From: Bradyrhizobium retamae
GTDB lineage: Bacteria; Pseudomonadota; Alphaproteobacteria; Rhizobiales; Xanthobacteraceae
Direction: 5' to 3'
NCBI RefSeq assembly: GCF_001440415.1
Contig: NZ_LLYA01000192.1
Location: forward strand, 1-64,000
Length of the DNA: 64,000 nucleotides
Numbering within the stretch: the first letter of the stretch is position 1; each line of letters opens with the position of its first letter. The position numbers and the translations under genes were made by a program. The notes beneath the pieces are model-generated. The model searched no databases. It was not told where the DNA came from and saw nothing but the letters and a program-made list of their open reading frames with translations. Of this stretch, positions 17,474 to 26,787 are shown in pieces.

Positions 17474-18523
17474 ATGATCGGGATTGGCATTGTCGGATAT
17501 GGATACTGGGGTCCGAACCTCGTCCGCAATTTCGCGAGCAACGATTCGTCGCGTGTTATCGGAGTTAGTGATCTGGATGCGGCAAAGCTATCCGCTTGCA
17601 CGCGTCGCCACCCCGAGATATCGACGACTTCCAATTTCGCCGAACTTCTGCGCAATCCGCGCGTAGATGCTATCGCGATCGCAACGCCGGTTCACACACA
17701 TTTTGAGCTAGCTCTCGCTGCACTGAACGCAGGAAAGCATGTGCTTGTAGAGAAGCCACTTGCTCAAACGTCCGACCAGGTGCGCCGTCTCGTCGACGAA
17801 GCCGATCGGCGCGGGTTGACGCTGATGGTAGATCACACCTTCCTATATACGCCGGCGGTGCAGAAGATTTGCGAACTCATCCTTCAGGACCAACTTGGCG
17901 AGATCTTTTATTACGACAGCACGCGATCGAGTCTCGGTCTATTCCAAAGCGATGTGAATGTGATCTGGGACTTGGCAGTCCACGACCTTTCTATCATCCA
18001 GTATCTCCTTGACGAAGACCCAATTGCGGTTTCGGCGACGGGATCAAGCCATGTCACCGGTTCGCCGGAGAACATGGCGCATATCACGTTGTTCTTCGAG
18101 AGCAAGTGCGTCGCTCACGTCAGCGTAAATTGGCTCTCTCCCATAAAGGTGCGTCAGACGTTTGTTGGCGGCAGTAAAAAGATGATCGTTTATGACGACC
18201 TTGAGCCCACCGAAAAGATCAAGGTCTATGACAAGGGCATCACTCTAAATGCGCAGGCCGAGAATGCCCATCAATTCCGGATCGGATATCGGGCTGGCGA
18301 CATGTGGGCGCCCCATATCTCGACGAAGGAGGCACTGCAATCCGAGGTCGAACATTTCGTCGAATGCGTGAGCACCGGCGCATCGCCGATTTCAAATGGT
18401 CTATCCGGCCTACGGGTGATCGAGGTGCTGGAGGCGGCGTCTCGTTCGATCGCCGATCACGGCGCGCCGGTCAGGCTGAAGCAGCAGCGCCCTATTTCAG
18501 AGCGCGTCAGGGCGATTGCTTGA
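17474..18523 (+). CDS. Gfo/Idh/MocA-family sugar-nucleotide oxidoreductase (WbpB/WlbA-like)
   Basis: The ATG at 17474 (AGGTG 7 nt upstream) gives 349 residues starting MIGIGIVGYGYWGPNLVRN, an NAD-binding GxGxxG Rossmann motif. The signature EKPLAQT follows, with a substrate-domain segment DLAVHDLSIIQYLL carrying the conserved H-D-x-x. Homologues such as WbpB/WlbA oxidise the 3-position of UDP-N-acetylglucosaminuronate. Acetyltransferase and DegT aminotransferase genes follow downstream (20109 and 20772), the same enzyme set as the Wbp/Wlb diacetamido-uronate pathway, so that role is likely. Exact substrate identity is inference. Confidence 0.83.
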   Translation: MIGIGIVGYGYWGPNLVRNFASNDSSRVIGVSDLDAAKLSACTRRHPEISTTSNFAELLRNPRVDAIAIATPVHTHFELALAALNAGKHVLVEKPLAQTSDQVRRLVDEADRRGLTLMVDHTFLYTPAVQKICELILQDQLGEIFYYDSTRSSLGLFQSDVNVIWDLAVHDLSIIQYLLDEDPIAVSATGSSHVTGSPENMAHITLFFESKCVAHVSVNWLSPIKVRQTFVGGSKKMIVYDDLEPTEKIKVYDKGITLNAQAENAHQFRIGYRAGDMWAPHISTKEALQSEVEHFVECVSTGASPISNGLSGLRVIEVLEAASRSIADHGAPVRLKQQRPISERVRAIA

Positions 18524-18576
18524 GCTACGACGGCCGGAGACGCTCCTGATCGGACAAAAGTTATGACAGACTCGCA

Positions 18577-20079
18577 ATGAACTCTGTGCAACGCTCAATC
18601 TTCTTCTCCGCGGTCGAGCGATACGCCAGTTTGGTCCTATTCTTTGTCTCGACCGCAGCCCTGGCGAGACTGCTGACGCCCAAGGAGTTCGGCATCTATG
18701 CGGTCGTTCTCGCAGCGACGACGGTATTCTCGGCGTCGTCCCAGGAGTTCGGCGGGTCCAATTATCTCATTCAGAAGACTTCTCTCTCGGAAGAGAACAT
18801 CAGGGCCGCATTTACGATTACGTTTGGCCTGTCGGTCGTGATCGGAATTCTTCTTTATCTGATCGGCGGCGCTCTCGGCGCGGTACTCGGCGCCGACGGT
18901 GTCGAAGCGGGCATTGGCGTTGCCGTTCTCAATTTCGGCATCACTCCGTTCTCGATGACGATCATCGCGCTGCTTCGCCGCAACATGCAGTTTGGCATCA
19001 TAGCGGTCTGCAACCTCGCGTGCAGTTTCACGGTGGTAATCGTGTCGATTGGGCTCGCGGTGCTGGGCTACAGCTATCTTGCGCCGATCTGGGGAATGAT
19101 TGCCGGAAGCGCCGTTCAGGCAGCCTACCTGATCGGAACGCGTGGGGATCTACGGATCTTCCGCCCCTCGCTCGAAGGTTACCCGGACATCGTCCGTTTT
19201 GGCCTGTATTCGAGCGGTGTGGTCCTTATCAACGTGTTTTACAGTTCGGCGCCCCAGCTCTTTCTCGCGCGCGTGCTGGATTTCGCGGCCGTCGGCCTCT
19301 ACAGCCGTGCCAGCAACGTAACGCAAGCGTTCGACAGGCTCATCATTCAGGTGATCAGTCCGGTCATTATGCCGGCTATCTTTGCACAGAGGAGCGCCGG
19401 CGCGGATCTCAAGCGCATCTATCTCCAAGCGATCTCGCTGCTCACGGTCTTGCAGTGGCCTTTTCTGATCTTAGTGGCGGTGATGGCAAAGCCGATTATC
19501 CTGATCTGGCTTGGCCCGACCTGGCTCGAGGTGGTTCCGTTGGTCCGTTTGTTGTGTATTGCCCACCTTTCACTGTTCGCCGCCTGCCTCACCTACCCTG
19601 TGCTGGTCGCCGCCGGGAGCGTGCGGGACACGTTGCTCTCGTCGCTGATCTCATTGCCCCCCTCCCTCCTCATCATGCTCGCTGCGTCCTTCTTCGGCGT
19701 GGAGGCCGTGGCGGCATCGGCGTTGCTGACGTTGCCTTTCCAGGCAGCCGTGGCGATCTACTATGTGGGCCGGCATCTCAACCTGCGGCTGGCCGATCTC
19801 ATTCACGCGACACGAAAGAGCGGTATCGTCGCTCTCTGCAGCGGCGCAACGGTCGCCATCTGTGCAGCGTTGGTGGAACGCGGCACGATCGGGCCTGTGG
19901 CCGGTATTCTGGTCGCCTGCGGGTCTGCTGCAGGCGTATGGATCGCTGCGTTGTTTGCGGTGCAGCATCCGCTGCTGCCGGAGCTCAAGGCTCCAGTGGC
20001 CCGCGTCTTTTACGCAGCCTCGCGCTTGATCGGCCATGTCCCGGTTGCAGCTGCCAGGACAGACCGCGACGTTTGCTGA
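18577..20079 (+). CDS. wzx: Wzx-type polysaccharide flippase (MOP superfamily)
   Basis: A 500-residue protein with about 12-14 predicted membrane segments spread along the whole length. The N-terminal pattern SIFFSAVERYASLVLFFVSTAALARLLTPKEFGIYAVV is that of the oligosaccharide flippase/polysaccharide-synthesis family, given here as description rather than a single motif. A second copy of the PF-like pattern lies around ARVLDFAAVGLYSRA. It should move undecaprenyl-linked repeat units across the inner membrane. It sits between the oxidoreductase and acetyltransferase genes in a same-strand run reaching to 26047, consistent with one long EPS transcription unit with internal promoters. Confidence 0.85.
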   Translation: MNSVQRSIFFSAVERYASLVLFFVSTAALARLLTPKEFGIYAVVLAATTVFSASSQEFGGSNYLIQKTSLSEENIRAAFTITFGLSVVIGILLYLIGGALGAVLGADGVEAGIGVAVLNFGITPFSMTIIALLRRNMQFGIIAVCNLACSFTVVIVSIGLAVLGYSYLAPIWGMIAGSAVQAAYLIGTRGDLRIFRPSLEGYPDIVRFGLYSSGVVLINVFYSSAPQLFLARVLDFAAVGLYSRASNVTQAFDRLIIQVISPVIMPAIFAQRSAGADLKRIYLQAISLLTVLQWPFLILVAVMAKPIILIWLGPTWLEVVPLVRLLCIAHLSLFAACLTYPVLVAAGSVRDTLLSSLISLPPSLLIMLAASFFGVEAVAASALLTLPFQAAVAIYYVGRHLNLRLADLIHATRKSGIVALCSGATVAICAALVERGTIGPVAGILVACGSAAGVWIAALFAVQHPLLPELKAPVARVFYAASRLIGHVPVAAARTDRDVC

Positions 20080-20108
20080 AGTTCCTCGTAACGGTGAGAG
20101 AAGTTTCC

Positions 20109-20615
20109 ATGCCTATCGCAGAAAACGTCCAACTCGGTCATGACGTACGGATATTCCATCCGGATCTCGTCAATCTGTACGGTTGCTCGGTCGGCGACGA
20201 GTCGAGGATCGGGACGTTTGTTGAAATCCAGTCCGGCGCGACCATCGGCGCTCGCTGCAAGATCTCGTCGCACAGCTTCATCTGCGAAGGCGTGAGCATC
20301 GAGGACGAGGTGTTCATCGGGCACGGCGTCATGTTCACCAATGACAAATATCCGAGGGCGACCGCGGCGGATGGACGACCCCAGGGCCCTGCCGACTGGA
20401 CGGTGGAACCGACGCGTGTCTGCAAGGGAGCGTCGATCGGGTCGAACGCAACCATTCTGTGCGGCATCACCATTGGTGCCAGAGCCATTGTCGGCGCCGG
20501 CGCCGTGGTGACGAAGGACATCCCTCCGGGCGCGGTCGTCGCGGGGGTGCCTGCCCGTGTTGTACCGACGTCCGAGGCCAAGCCTCAGCCGCCAACCGCG
20601 GCAGCTACCGTCTGA
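20109..20615 (+). CDS. Left-handed beta-helix acyltransferase (WbpD/WlbB-like)
   Basis: A 168-residue protein starting at the ATG 20109 (GAGAG 9 nt upstream). Imperfect hexapeptide repeats run throughout, for example IGTFVEIQSGATIGARCKI, then VFIGHGVMFTND, IGSNATILCGITIGARAIVGAGAVVT and PPGAVVAGVPARVV. The N-terminal layout matches the WxcM-N/WbpD group of sugar-nucleotide N-acetyltransferases, which use acetyl-CoA to acetylate the 3-amino group made by the partner aminotransferase. The aminotransferase gene follows 156 bp later. The last 15 residues are Pro/Ala-rich and variable. Confidence 0.85.
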   Translation: MPIAENVQLGHDVRIFHPDLVNLYGCSVGDESRIGTFVEIQSGATIGARCKISSHSFICEGVSIEDEVFIGHGVMFTNDKYPRATAADGRPQGPADWTVEPTRVCKGASIGSNATILCGITIGARAIVGAGAVVTKDIPPGAVVAGVPARVVPTSEAKPQPPTAAATV

Positions 20616-20771
20616 ACGAAGGAAACGCTTTACCAAGCACTCGATTAAATATTATAATTATAGTTATTTTGTTTTAATTTGTTTGGCGATGCCATCCGAT
20701 TTAAATTAAACGGATAGCGTAGATAATAATTGAGGCGCCCGATCGGGCGCCGATGCGCAGGGATCAGAACA
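20616..20771. promoter_or_regulatory. AT-rich island before the aminotransferase gene
   Basis: A 90-bp AT-rich patch (about 20640-20715) with GATTAAATATTATAATTA and GATTTAAATTAAA interrupts an otherwise GC-rich transcription unit. It is the same kind of sequence as before other genes in the window, so an internal promoter and/or H-NS-like silencing site is plausible. The downstream TTG start is preceded by AGGGA. Confidence 0.45.
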
Positions 20772-21881
20772 TTGATACCTTTTCTGGATTTGAAAGCTCA
20801 GTACCATCAGATCAAGCCGGAAGTCGATGCCGCGATCTTGCGTGCGGTCGAACGCACGCAGTTCGTGTTGGGACCGGAGGTCACGGCATTCGAGAAGCGT
20901 TTCGCGACCTATTGCGACGTCGGCCATTGCTATGCCGTCAATAGCGGCACTTCCGCGTTGCACTTGGCGCTGCTTGCGGCAGGCGTTGGTCCCGGCGATG
21001 AGGTCATCACCGTATCGATGACCTTCGTCGCGACCACAGCCGCGGTGCTTTACAGCGGCGCAAAGCCAGTCTTCGTCGACGTCGATCCTGTCACCTGGAC
21101 GATGGATCCCGCCCTGATCGAAGCGGCGATCACGCCGCGGACGAAGGCGATCTTGCCTGTCCATTTGCACGGCCTTGTCTCAGATATGGATCCGATCATG
21201 GAGATCGCCCGTCGACACGGGCTTGTCGTGATCGAGGACGCCGCGCAAGCGCACGGCGCCGAATACAAGGGGCGGCGCGCTGGCTCGATCGGCGATTTCG
21301 GCTGCTTCAGCTTTTACCCCGGCAAGAACCTCGGCGCTTATGGCGAAGGCGGCGCGGTGGTCACCAATCAGCCCGAGTTCGGCAGACGAATTGCCCTCCT
21401 TCGCGACTGGGGACAGGAAACCAAGTACAATCACGTCGTCGCTGGTTACAATTATCGGATGGACGGCGTTCAGGGCGCGGTCCTCAATGTCAAGATGAAC
21501 TACATCGAAGCGTGGACCGAGGGTCGCCGATCAGTGGCCGAACAGTATGATCGCCTGCTGGCGAGGCATTCCGTTGTACGGCCACATCCGCCCGCCCATA
21601 GCCGGCACGTCTACCATGTCTACGCGCTCTGCCTTTCGCGCCGCGACGAGGTGTTGAGCGCGTTTCAGGAAGCCGGCATCGGCGTGGGTATTCACTACCC
21701 TGTTCCGGTCCATATGCAGAAGGCTTACGCCAATCTTGGCTATCGCGCCGGCGACTTCCCAATCACCGAAAAGCTGACTCGCCAGTTTCTCTCGCTTCCA
21801 ATTTATCCGGAACTGCGCCCGGAGCAGGTGAACGAGGTCGTGACAATACTCGAGCAGGTCGAGTTCGTCGAGACCGCTTGA
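20772..21881 (+). CDS. DegT/DnrJ/EryC1/StrS PLP aminotransferase (WbpE/WlbC-like)
   Basis: I choose the TTG at 20772 because AGGGATCAGAACA precedes it with correct spacing and the family begins IPFLDLKAQY. The product is 369 residues. Family hallmarks are NSGTSALHLALLAAGVGPGDEVI, the phosphate/ring-contact EDAAQAHGA, and the Schiff-base lysine in SFYPGKNLGAYGEGG (about Lys185). It is predicted to aminate the 3-keto sugar nucleotide produced by the oxidoreductase at 17474, ahead of N-acetylation by the product of 20109. The full WbpB/D/E trio thus lies within 4.4 kb, interrupted only by wzx. Confidence 0.88.
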   Translation: MIPFLDLKAQYHQIKPEVDAAILRAVERTQFVLGPEVTAFEKRFATYCDVGHCYAVNSGTSALHLALLAAGVGPGDEVITVSMTFVATTAAVLYSGAKPVFVDVDPVTWTMDPALIEAAITPRTKAILPVHLHGLVSDMDPIMEIARRHGLVVIEDAAQAHGAEYKGRRAGSIGDFGCFSFYPGKNLGAYGEGGAVVTNQPEFGRRIALLRDWGQETKYNHVVAGYNYRMDGVQGAVLNVKMNYIEAWTEGRRSVAEQYDRLLARHSVVRPHPPAHSRHVYHVYALCLSRRDEVLSAFQEAGIGVGIHYPVPVHMQKAYANLGYRAGDFPITEKLTRQFLSLPIYPELRPEQVNEVVTILEQVEFVETA

Positions 21882-21941
21882 GGCTTCGAGAGCCAGCTTT
21901 CACGAATTGATAGCGGCAACGCTCACTAATAGGAGAGTATC

Positions 21942-22946
21942 ATGGCTGATCTGAAGGGAAAACGAATTCTGGTCACCGGCGGAGCCGGCTTCATCGGCTC
22001 GCATATCGTCGACCTCCTGTGCAACGAGGGCTGCACCGAAATTGTCGCGCTCGACAACATGATCAGAGGACGACCGGAAAATCTCCGACGGGCGATGGCG
22101 CGCGGGCCTGTTCGCATGGTTCAAGGCGACATCCGCGACGGCAAGCTGATGGCATCCCTGGTTCAGGCTGCCGATATCGTCTTCCATCAGGCCGCCCTGC
22201 GCATCACCCATTGCGCAGCCGAACCTCGCCTTGCCAAAGAGGTCATGGTCGACGCGACCTTCGATCTGCTCGAATTGTGCGTCAAGCGTGGCATCGAGAA
22301 GGTTATCGCGGCATCCTCCGCGTCTGTGTACGGCATGGCGGAGGAATTTCCGACGACCGAGCGGCAGAACCCTTACGACAACCGTACCCTCTACGGCGCC
22401 GCCAAGGCCTTCAACGAGGGGTTGCTTCGCTCATACAAGGACATGTACGGGCTCGACTATGTCGCTTTCCGATATTTCAACGTCTACGGCGACCGCATGG
22501 ATATCCATGGGCGCTACACAGAGGTACTGATCCGCTGGATGGAGCGACTGGAAGCCGGGCTGCCACCGATCATCTTCGGCGACGGCCAGCAGACGATGGA
22601 CTTCATTCACGTTCGTGATATCGCGCGCGCGAACATCCTTGCGGCGCGGTCAAGGGTGACCGACGACGTGTTCAACGTTGCAAGCGGAACCGAAACAAGC
22701 CTGTTGCAGCTCGCGCAGGCGCTCGCTTCGGTTATGGGCCATCGCAACTTGACGCCGGAATTTGCGCCGGAGCGTTCGATCAATCCGGTGCCACGCCGAC
22801 TGGCGTCGACGGAGAAGGCGGAACGGCGGCTCGGCTTCCGTGCGACCGTACCGCTTGAGCAGGGTCTCGCCGATCTCGTGAGATGGTGGCGGGTCGAACG
22901 CGGATCGCTCTCAGTGAGCCGCCAGCAAGAGGCGGCTGCCTCGTGA
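21942..22946 (+). CDS. NAD-dependent sugar-nucleotide epimerase/dehydratase
   Basis: A 334-residue extended short-chain dehydrogenase. The N-terminus has the Rossmann motif ILVTGGAGFIGSHIVDLL (GxxGxxG), and AASSASVYG supplies the catalytic Ser. The Y-x-x-x-K pair is in LYGAAK, and FRYFNVYGDRMDIHG is typical of UDP-hexose epimerases. A strong ribosome-binding site (AGGAGAG) lies 7 nt before the ATG. The product sugar cannot be decided from sequence; a UDP-GlcNAc/GalNAc-type 4-epimerase or 4,6-dehydratase feeding the adjacent aminotransferase is likely. Its stop overlaps the GTG of the next gene (GTGA), implying coupling. Confidence 0.85.
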   Translation: MADLKGKRILVTGGAGFIGSHIVDLLCNEGCTEIVALDNMIRGRPENLRRAMARGPVRMVQGDIRDGKLMASLVQAADIVFHQAALRITHCAAEPRLAKEVMVDATFDLLELCVKRGIEKVIAASSASVYGMAEEFPTTERQNPYDNRTLYGAAKAFNEGLLRSYKDMYGLDYVAFRYFNVYGDRMDIHGRYTEVLIRWMERLEAGLPPIIFGDGQQTMDFIHVRDIARANILAARSRVTDDVFNVASGTETSLLQLAQALASVMGHRNLTPEFAPERSINPVPRRLASTEKAERRLGFRATVPLEQGLADLVRWWRVERGSLSVSRQQEAAAS

Positions 22947-24085
22947 TCCCGATTGCGCTGCCACTTCTCGGCGACGATGAGGCCGAAGCGGCTCGGGAAG
23001 CCGTGCTCTCCGGCTGGGTTTCGCAAGGGCCGCAGGTGGCCGCCTTCGAGCGTGACTTTGCGGCTCTGGTCGGCGCGCCCTATGCGTGCGCCGTTTCCAA
23101 CTGCACTACGGCATTGCACCTTGCCCTAGCTGCACTCGACATCGGTCCGGGTGACGAGGTGATCACGGCCAGTCATTCCTTTATCGCGACCGCCAATTGT
23201 GTTCGATACTGCGGCGCGACCCCCATATTCGTCGACATCGATCCGGACACCTACAACATCGATCCTGACCGCGTGGCCGAAGCGATCACATCCCGCACGC
23301 GCGCGATCATAGTGGTCCACCAGATGGGGATGCCCTGCGATCTTGCCGCGCTCGTTGCGATCGCGGATCGCCACGGCACTGCCCTGATCGAGGATGCCGC
23401 CTGTGCCGCCGGAAGCCAGATCCGCATGAACGGCGGCGGCTGGGACCGGATCGGCAAACCCCACGGCCGGATCGCTTGCTTTTCCTTTCATCCCCGCAAG
23501 GTGATCACGACCGGCGAAGGCGGGATGCTGACTACTTCTGACCCCGAACTCGACCGTAAATTCAGGTTGCTGCGTCAGCACGGCATGAGCGTTCCTGACA
23601 CGGTGAGGCACGGTTCTCCGCAGGTGATCTTCGAAGACTACCTGGCTGTCGGCTTCAATTACCGCATGACCGACATCCAGGCCGCGGTTGGGCGCAAGCA
23701 GCTTGCGAAATTGTCTGATATCGTGGGCCGCCGCCGGGCCCTTGCCGCGCGCTATGCGGAATTGCTCGGCAACCTCGAAGGGTTGAGCTTGCCATTCGAG
23801 CCGGAGTGGGCCCACTCCAACTGGCAGAGCTATTGCGTGCGTCTGCCGGCCCGGCTGGATCAGAAAGCTGTCATGCAGAGCCTCCTCGATCAAGGTATCG
23901 CCACACGCCGCGGCATCATGTGCTCGCATCGCGAGGCGCCCTACGCGGAGGCGGCGCGACGCCACGACCTCCGACAATCGGAACTTGCGCAGGATCATTC
24001 GATCCTGCTGCCGCTCTATGCACAAATGACCGACACGGATCTTGAGCTGGTCGCTTCTGCGCTGCAGGCTGAGATCAACCGATGA
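22943..24085 (+). CDS. DegT/DnrJ/EryC1/StrS PLP aminotransferase, second copy
   Basis: The GTG at 22943 overlaps the preceding stop by 4 bp, with AAGAGG about 10 nt upstream; the protein is 380 residues starting VIPIALPLLGDDE. The PLP-binding pattern is VSNCTTALHLALAALDIGPGDEV, then LIEDAACAAGS, with the Schiff-base lysine in SFHPRKVITTGEGG (about Lys186). It differs substantially from the gene at 20772, so it probably acts on a different keto sugar, perhaps the product of the upstream epimerase/dehydratase, making a 4-amino-4,6-dideoxy or similar sugar. Its end overlaps the next glycosyltransferase start (ATGA). Confidence 0.87.
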   Translation: MIPIALPLLGDDEAEAAREAVLSGWVSQGPQVAAFERDFAALVGAPYACAVSNCTTALHLALAALDIGPGDEVITASHSFIATANCVRYCGATPIFVDIDPDTYNIDPDRVAEAITSRTRAIIVVHQMGMPCDLAALVAIADRHGTALIEDAACAAGSQIRMNGGGWDRIGKPHGRIACFSFHPRKVITTGEGGMLTTSDPELDRKFRLLRQHGMSVPDTVRHGSPQVIFEDYLAVGFNYRMTDIQAAVGRKQLAKLSDIVGRRRALAARYAELLGNLEGLSLPFEPEWAHSNWQSYCVRLPARLDQKAVMQSLLDQGIATRRGIMCSHREAPYAEAARRHDLRQSELAQDHSILLPLYAQMTDTDLELVASALQAEINR

Positions 24086-25125
24086 CCAGCGAGACTTCTT
24101 TCAGCGTTGTGATCCCTTGCTACAACTATGCGCGCTACCTCAAGGCCTGCGTCGAAAGTGTCCTCAGCCAAGGTGTCAAAGTACAGGTGATTGTCATCGA
24201 TGACTGCTCAACTGACGAAACGCCAGCGGTGGGTGCCGCTCTCGCGAAGGATCCGCGGGTGACCTTCCTTCGCCACGAAGTCAATCAAGGCCACATCAAG
24301 ACCTACAATGAAGGCCTCGCCCTTGCCACCGGTGACTACACCGCGCTGATATCCGCCGATGACTTGCTCACACCTGGCGCCCTGAAGCGAGCGCAAGCTG
24401 TTTTCGATGCTCATCCAGAAGTCGGCATGGTTTATGGACATGCACCGTACTTCCAGACGAACGACAAATTGCCGAAGGCCCGCATCGGCAAACCGCGAGT
24501 CGATATCTGGGATGGCCGGAAATGGATTGCGCAGCGTTGCAAGACCGCGACATCGTGCATCTCTTCTCCCGAGGTGATCGTCCGGACGACACTTCAACGG
24601 CAGCTCGGGGGGTATTGCGCTGATCTTCCTCATGCGGGCGACTTGGAGATGTGGCTGCGGTTTGCCGCGCACTCATCTATCGCCTATTTGGCCGAGGTGG
24701 ACCAGGCCTATTATCGCAGGCACACTGCCAGCATGCAGTCGACAACGTTCAGTTCCATACTTGCAGATCTCAAGCAGCGGAGAGCTGCATTTGAAGCTGT
24801 ATTTCGCGTGCACGGACACAAGATCAAACTCGTCGACCAGCTTCGCGAAACCGCACTCCGCGCTCTCGCCAAAGAAGCCCTTTGGAGAGCATGCTGGTCC
24901 TATGATCGCCGCCGCGTCGATCAAGTCTGCGTTGATGAGCTAGAGACGTTCGCCAAGGAAACGTATCCAGGCACGCGTTCGCTCAGCGAATACTGGGGAT
25001 TACAATGGCGTAGACGCCTGGGGACGCGATGGCCGCCGCTCCTGCAACCGATTTTGCCCAGCGGCTACATTCACTGGGTGAAAGGTAAGATGCTTTGGCG
25101 ACGTCAGCGGCTGCGGGGGGTTTAG
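24082..25125 (+). CDS. Glycosyltransferase family 2
   Basis: A 347-residue GT-A protein. Motifs are FSVVIPCYNYARYLKACVES, VIVIDDCSTDETP and the DXD-like ALISADDLLTPGAL. A later HAGDLEMWLRFAAHS block is the acceptor-side motif. The 4-bp overlap with the aminotransferase gene suggests it transfers the amino sugar made by that enzyme, though this is only inference from coupling. The C-terminal 100 residues are basic with scattered aromatic residues and probably lie along the membrane. Confidence 0.83.
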   Translation: MTSETSFSVVIPCYNYARYLKACVESVLSQGVKVQVIVIDDCSTDETPAVGAALAKDPRVTFLRHEVNQGHIKTYNEGLALATGDYTALISADDLLTPGALKRAQAVFDAHPEVGMVYGHAPYFQTNDKLPKARIGKPRVDIWDGRKWIAQRCKTATSCISSPEVIVRTTLQRQLGGYCADLPHAGDLEMWLRFAAHSSIAYLAEVDQAYYRRHTASMQSTTFSSILADLKQRRAAFEAVFRVHGHKIKLVDQLRETALRALAKEALWRACWSYDRRRVDQVCVDELETFAKETYPGTRSLSEYWGLQWRRRLGTRWPPLLQPILPSGYIHWVKGKMLWRRQRLRGV

Positions 25126-25132
25126 GCAGCAA

Positions 25133-26047
25133 ATGAAGCTTGCTGAGATAAGAGAGAAAGTTGGGCGACGGCTTGCGAACGCCATACTGCGCGTGTCAGG
25201 TAGTTCGACACTATACAGCGCTCCGGGACATTTTTATTCCCCCATCGTTAATCCTCGAGAAGCAATCGTCTACGCAACTAGGATCACGGCCGTGGATCAG
25301 AAGGGATCCGACCGTCCGAAGATCGACCAAGCCATCCTGGGCCGAACGTTTCAGCAGCTCTCTGCACACTTCCAGAAGATCAGCGACTTTCTTGGTGTTG
25401 GTGAAACCGCCCGGTACTCGAATTCTTCCTCGTATTTTAACTTTGGTGACGCTTACATCTATTCAGCATTCATATGCGAATTAAAGCCGAAGCTCATTAT
25501 CGAAGTCGGCTGCGGTTTTTCCTCCGCCTGCGCTTTGGACACGACCGAGCGTCTAGGAATCGATACTAAGTTCGTTTTTATCGAACCGAATCCAGATCGG
25601 CTTTACAAGCTCCTGTCGCCGATTGATCGCACGCGCTCGAGAATCCTCGAGATGCCCGTACAAGATGTCGGCTTTGATGTCTTCGCTGAGCTCGATGCCG
25701 GCGACATCCTGTTTCTAGATACGACCCACATCTGCAAAACGGGATCGGACGTCAACCATGAACTGTTCCACATACTCCCAAGATTGAAAGCCGGGGTGTT
25801 GATCCACTTCCACGACATCTTCGATAGTTGGGAGTATCCGCTTGAATGGATCGGTGAACAGAACAGATCGTGGAACGAAATCTATGCCCTTCGCGCGTTC
25901 CTAATGTTCAATACCGAGTTTGAGATCGTCTATTTCAATGACTTCATGTGGAGACACCATAGGCAAGAGATCGAGCAAACTCCCCTTGGCTCCGTTCTTT
26001 GCAGCATCAATGGGGCCGGAAGTGGGTTGTATCTCAGAAGAAGATAG
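25133..26047 (+). CDS. Class I SAM-dependent methyltransferase-like protein
   Basis: A 304-residue protein starting 8 bp after the GT2 gene. The SAM-binding motif is LIIEVGCGFSSACAL, followed by FVFIEPNPDR, DILFLDTTHICKTGSDVNHELFHILP and GVLIHFHDIFD, a Methyltransf_24-type arrangement. It is distantly similar in plan to the enzyme at 5761-6564. It is the last gene of the tight plus-strand run 20772-26047 and probably O-methylates a sugar of the repeat unit. The acceptor is unknown. Confidence 0.8.
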   Translation: MKLAEIREKVGRRLANAILRVSGSSTLYSAPGHFYSPIVNPREAIVYATRITAVDQKGSDRPKIDQAILGRTFQQLSAHFQKISDFLGVGETARYSNSSSYFNFGDAYIYSAFICELKPKLIIEVGCGFSSACALDTTERLGIDTKFVFIEPNPDRLYKLLSPIDRTRSRILEMPVQDVGFDVFAELDAGDILFLDTTHICKTGSDVNHELFHILPRLKAGVLIHFHDIFDSWEYPLEWIGEQNRSWNEIYALRAFLMFNTEFEIVYFNDFMWRHHRQEIEQTPLGSVLCSINGAGSGLYLRRR

Positions 26048-26787
26048 TCGCCGACGCGCACCGCAGTCGCGATAAGCCGGCGTGCTAGCAAACCATTGTT
26101 GGTGAGGACGGGGACCGTGACGCCGAGTTCATGCGGCGAGATAAACTAGCCCTTCCCGATGCATTCGACGTCTTGAGTATGCAAGGAATAAAACTTCTGG
26201 CCGTTCGGGCTTTGCTAGTCGGCGAAGAATGCCGATTTCAACCTGGGACGAATTGAAGTCGGATCGTGAGCTGGAGGAGGAACTGACGCAGCAACTGGCG
26301 TACAGCACGAACTGGCCGCCGAGGGCAGGCGGATTGTTGGTGACGATGGGAGCTTGACGTCGATTTCGTTTGGCGCGGCGGCCTTGCCGATGCATTCGAC
26401 CTCCAGCGAAGGAATGAAGCTTACGACCGCGCTAGCGCAGCTGCAGCGAGCGGATCGGAGTGGCCCGCCCGAGCAGAAGTGCGAAACCTCTTCGAGGACT
26501 GGCCGACCTTCGATCTTGCGGCGGATTTCACAGATGATCCGGTCGAGCCGACTGCGCAGGATCGCAACTGCCGCTGGTGCGGTTGAACTGTTTGGCTGAT
26601 CGCCGCATGCGGCAGCTTGAAATGCGGAGGGGGGATCACGCTTCGCCCTTTGGAAAACAAAGATTGCAGGGTTCCGGTGCCGACAGCACCAAACTCTGCA
26701 ATCTGAGAACAGCCTAACCGTTCTTCACGTGCGGCTCGCTCGCGAGCTTCGACTGCATGCCGCCGCGCGAATAAGAGACGGATACAT
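26048..26787. other. Non-coding stretch, probably decayed sequence
   Basis: 740 bp between convergent genes. Several short ORFs cross it on both strands, but none keeps a protein-like pattern. Two blocks (about 26155-26225 and 26390-26450) share a loosely similar GATGCATTCGAC start, suggesting old repeats or a broken gene, yet I cannot name a parent. No terminator hairpin with a T tract was seen. Confidence 0.4.

Noticed and set aside
26129..26660. Overlapping ORFs on both strands
   Set aside because: The translations lack hydrophobic-core periodicity and change character abruptly. More likely decayed sequence; no parent could be recognised.
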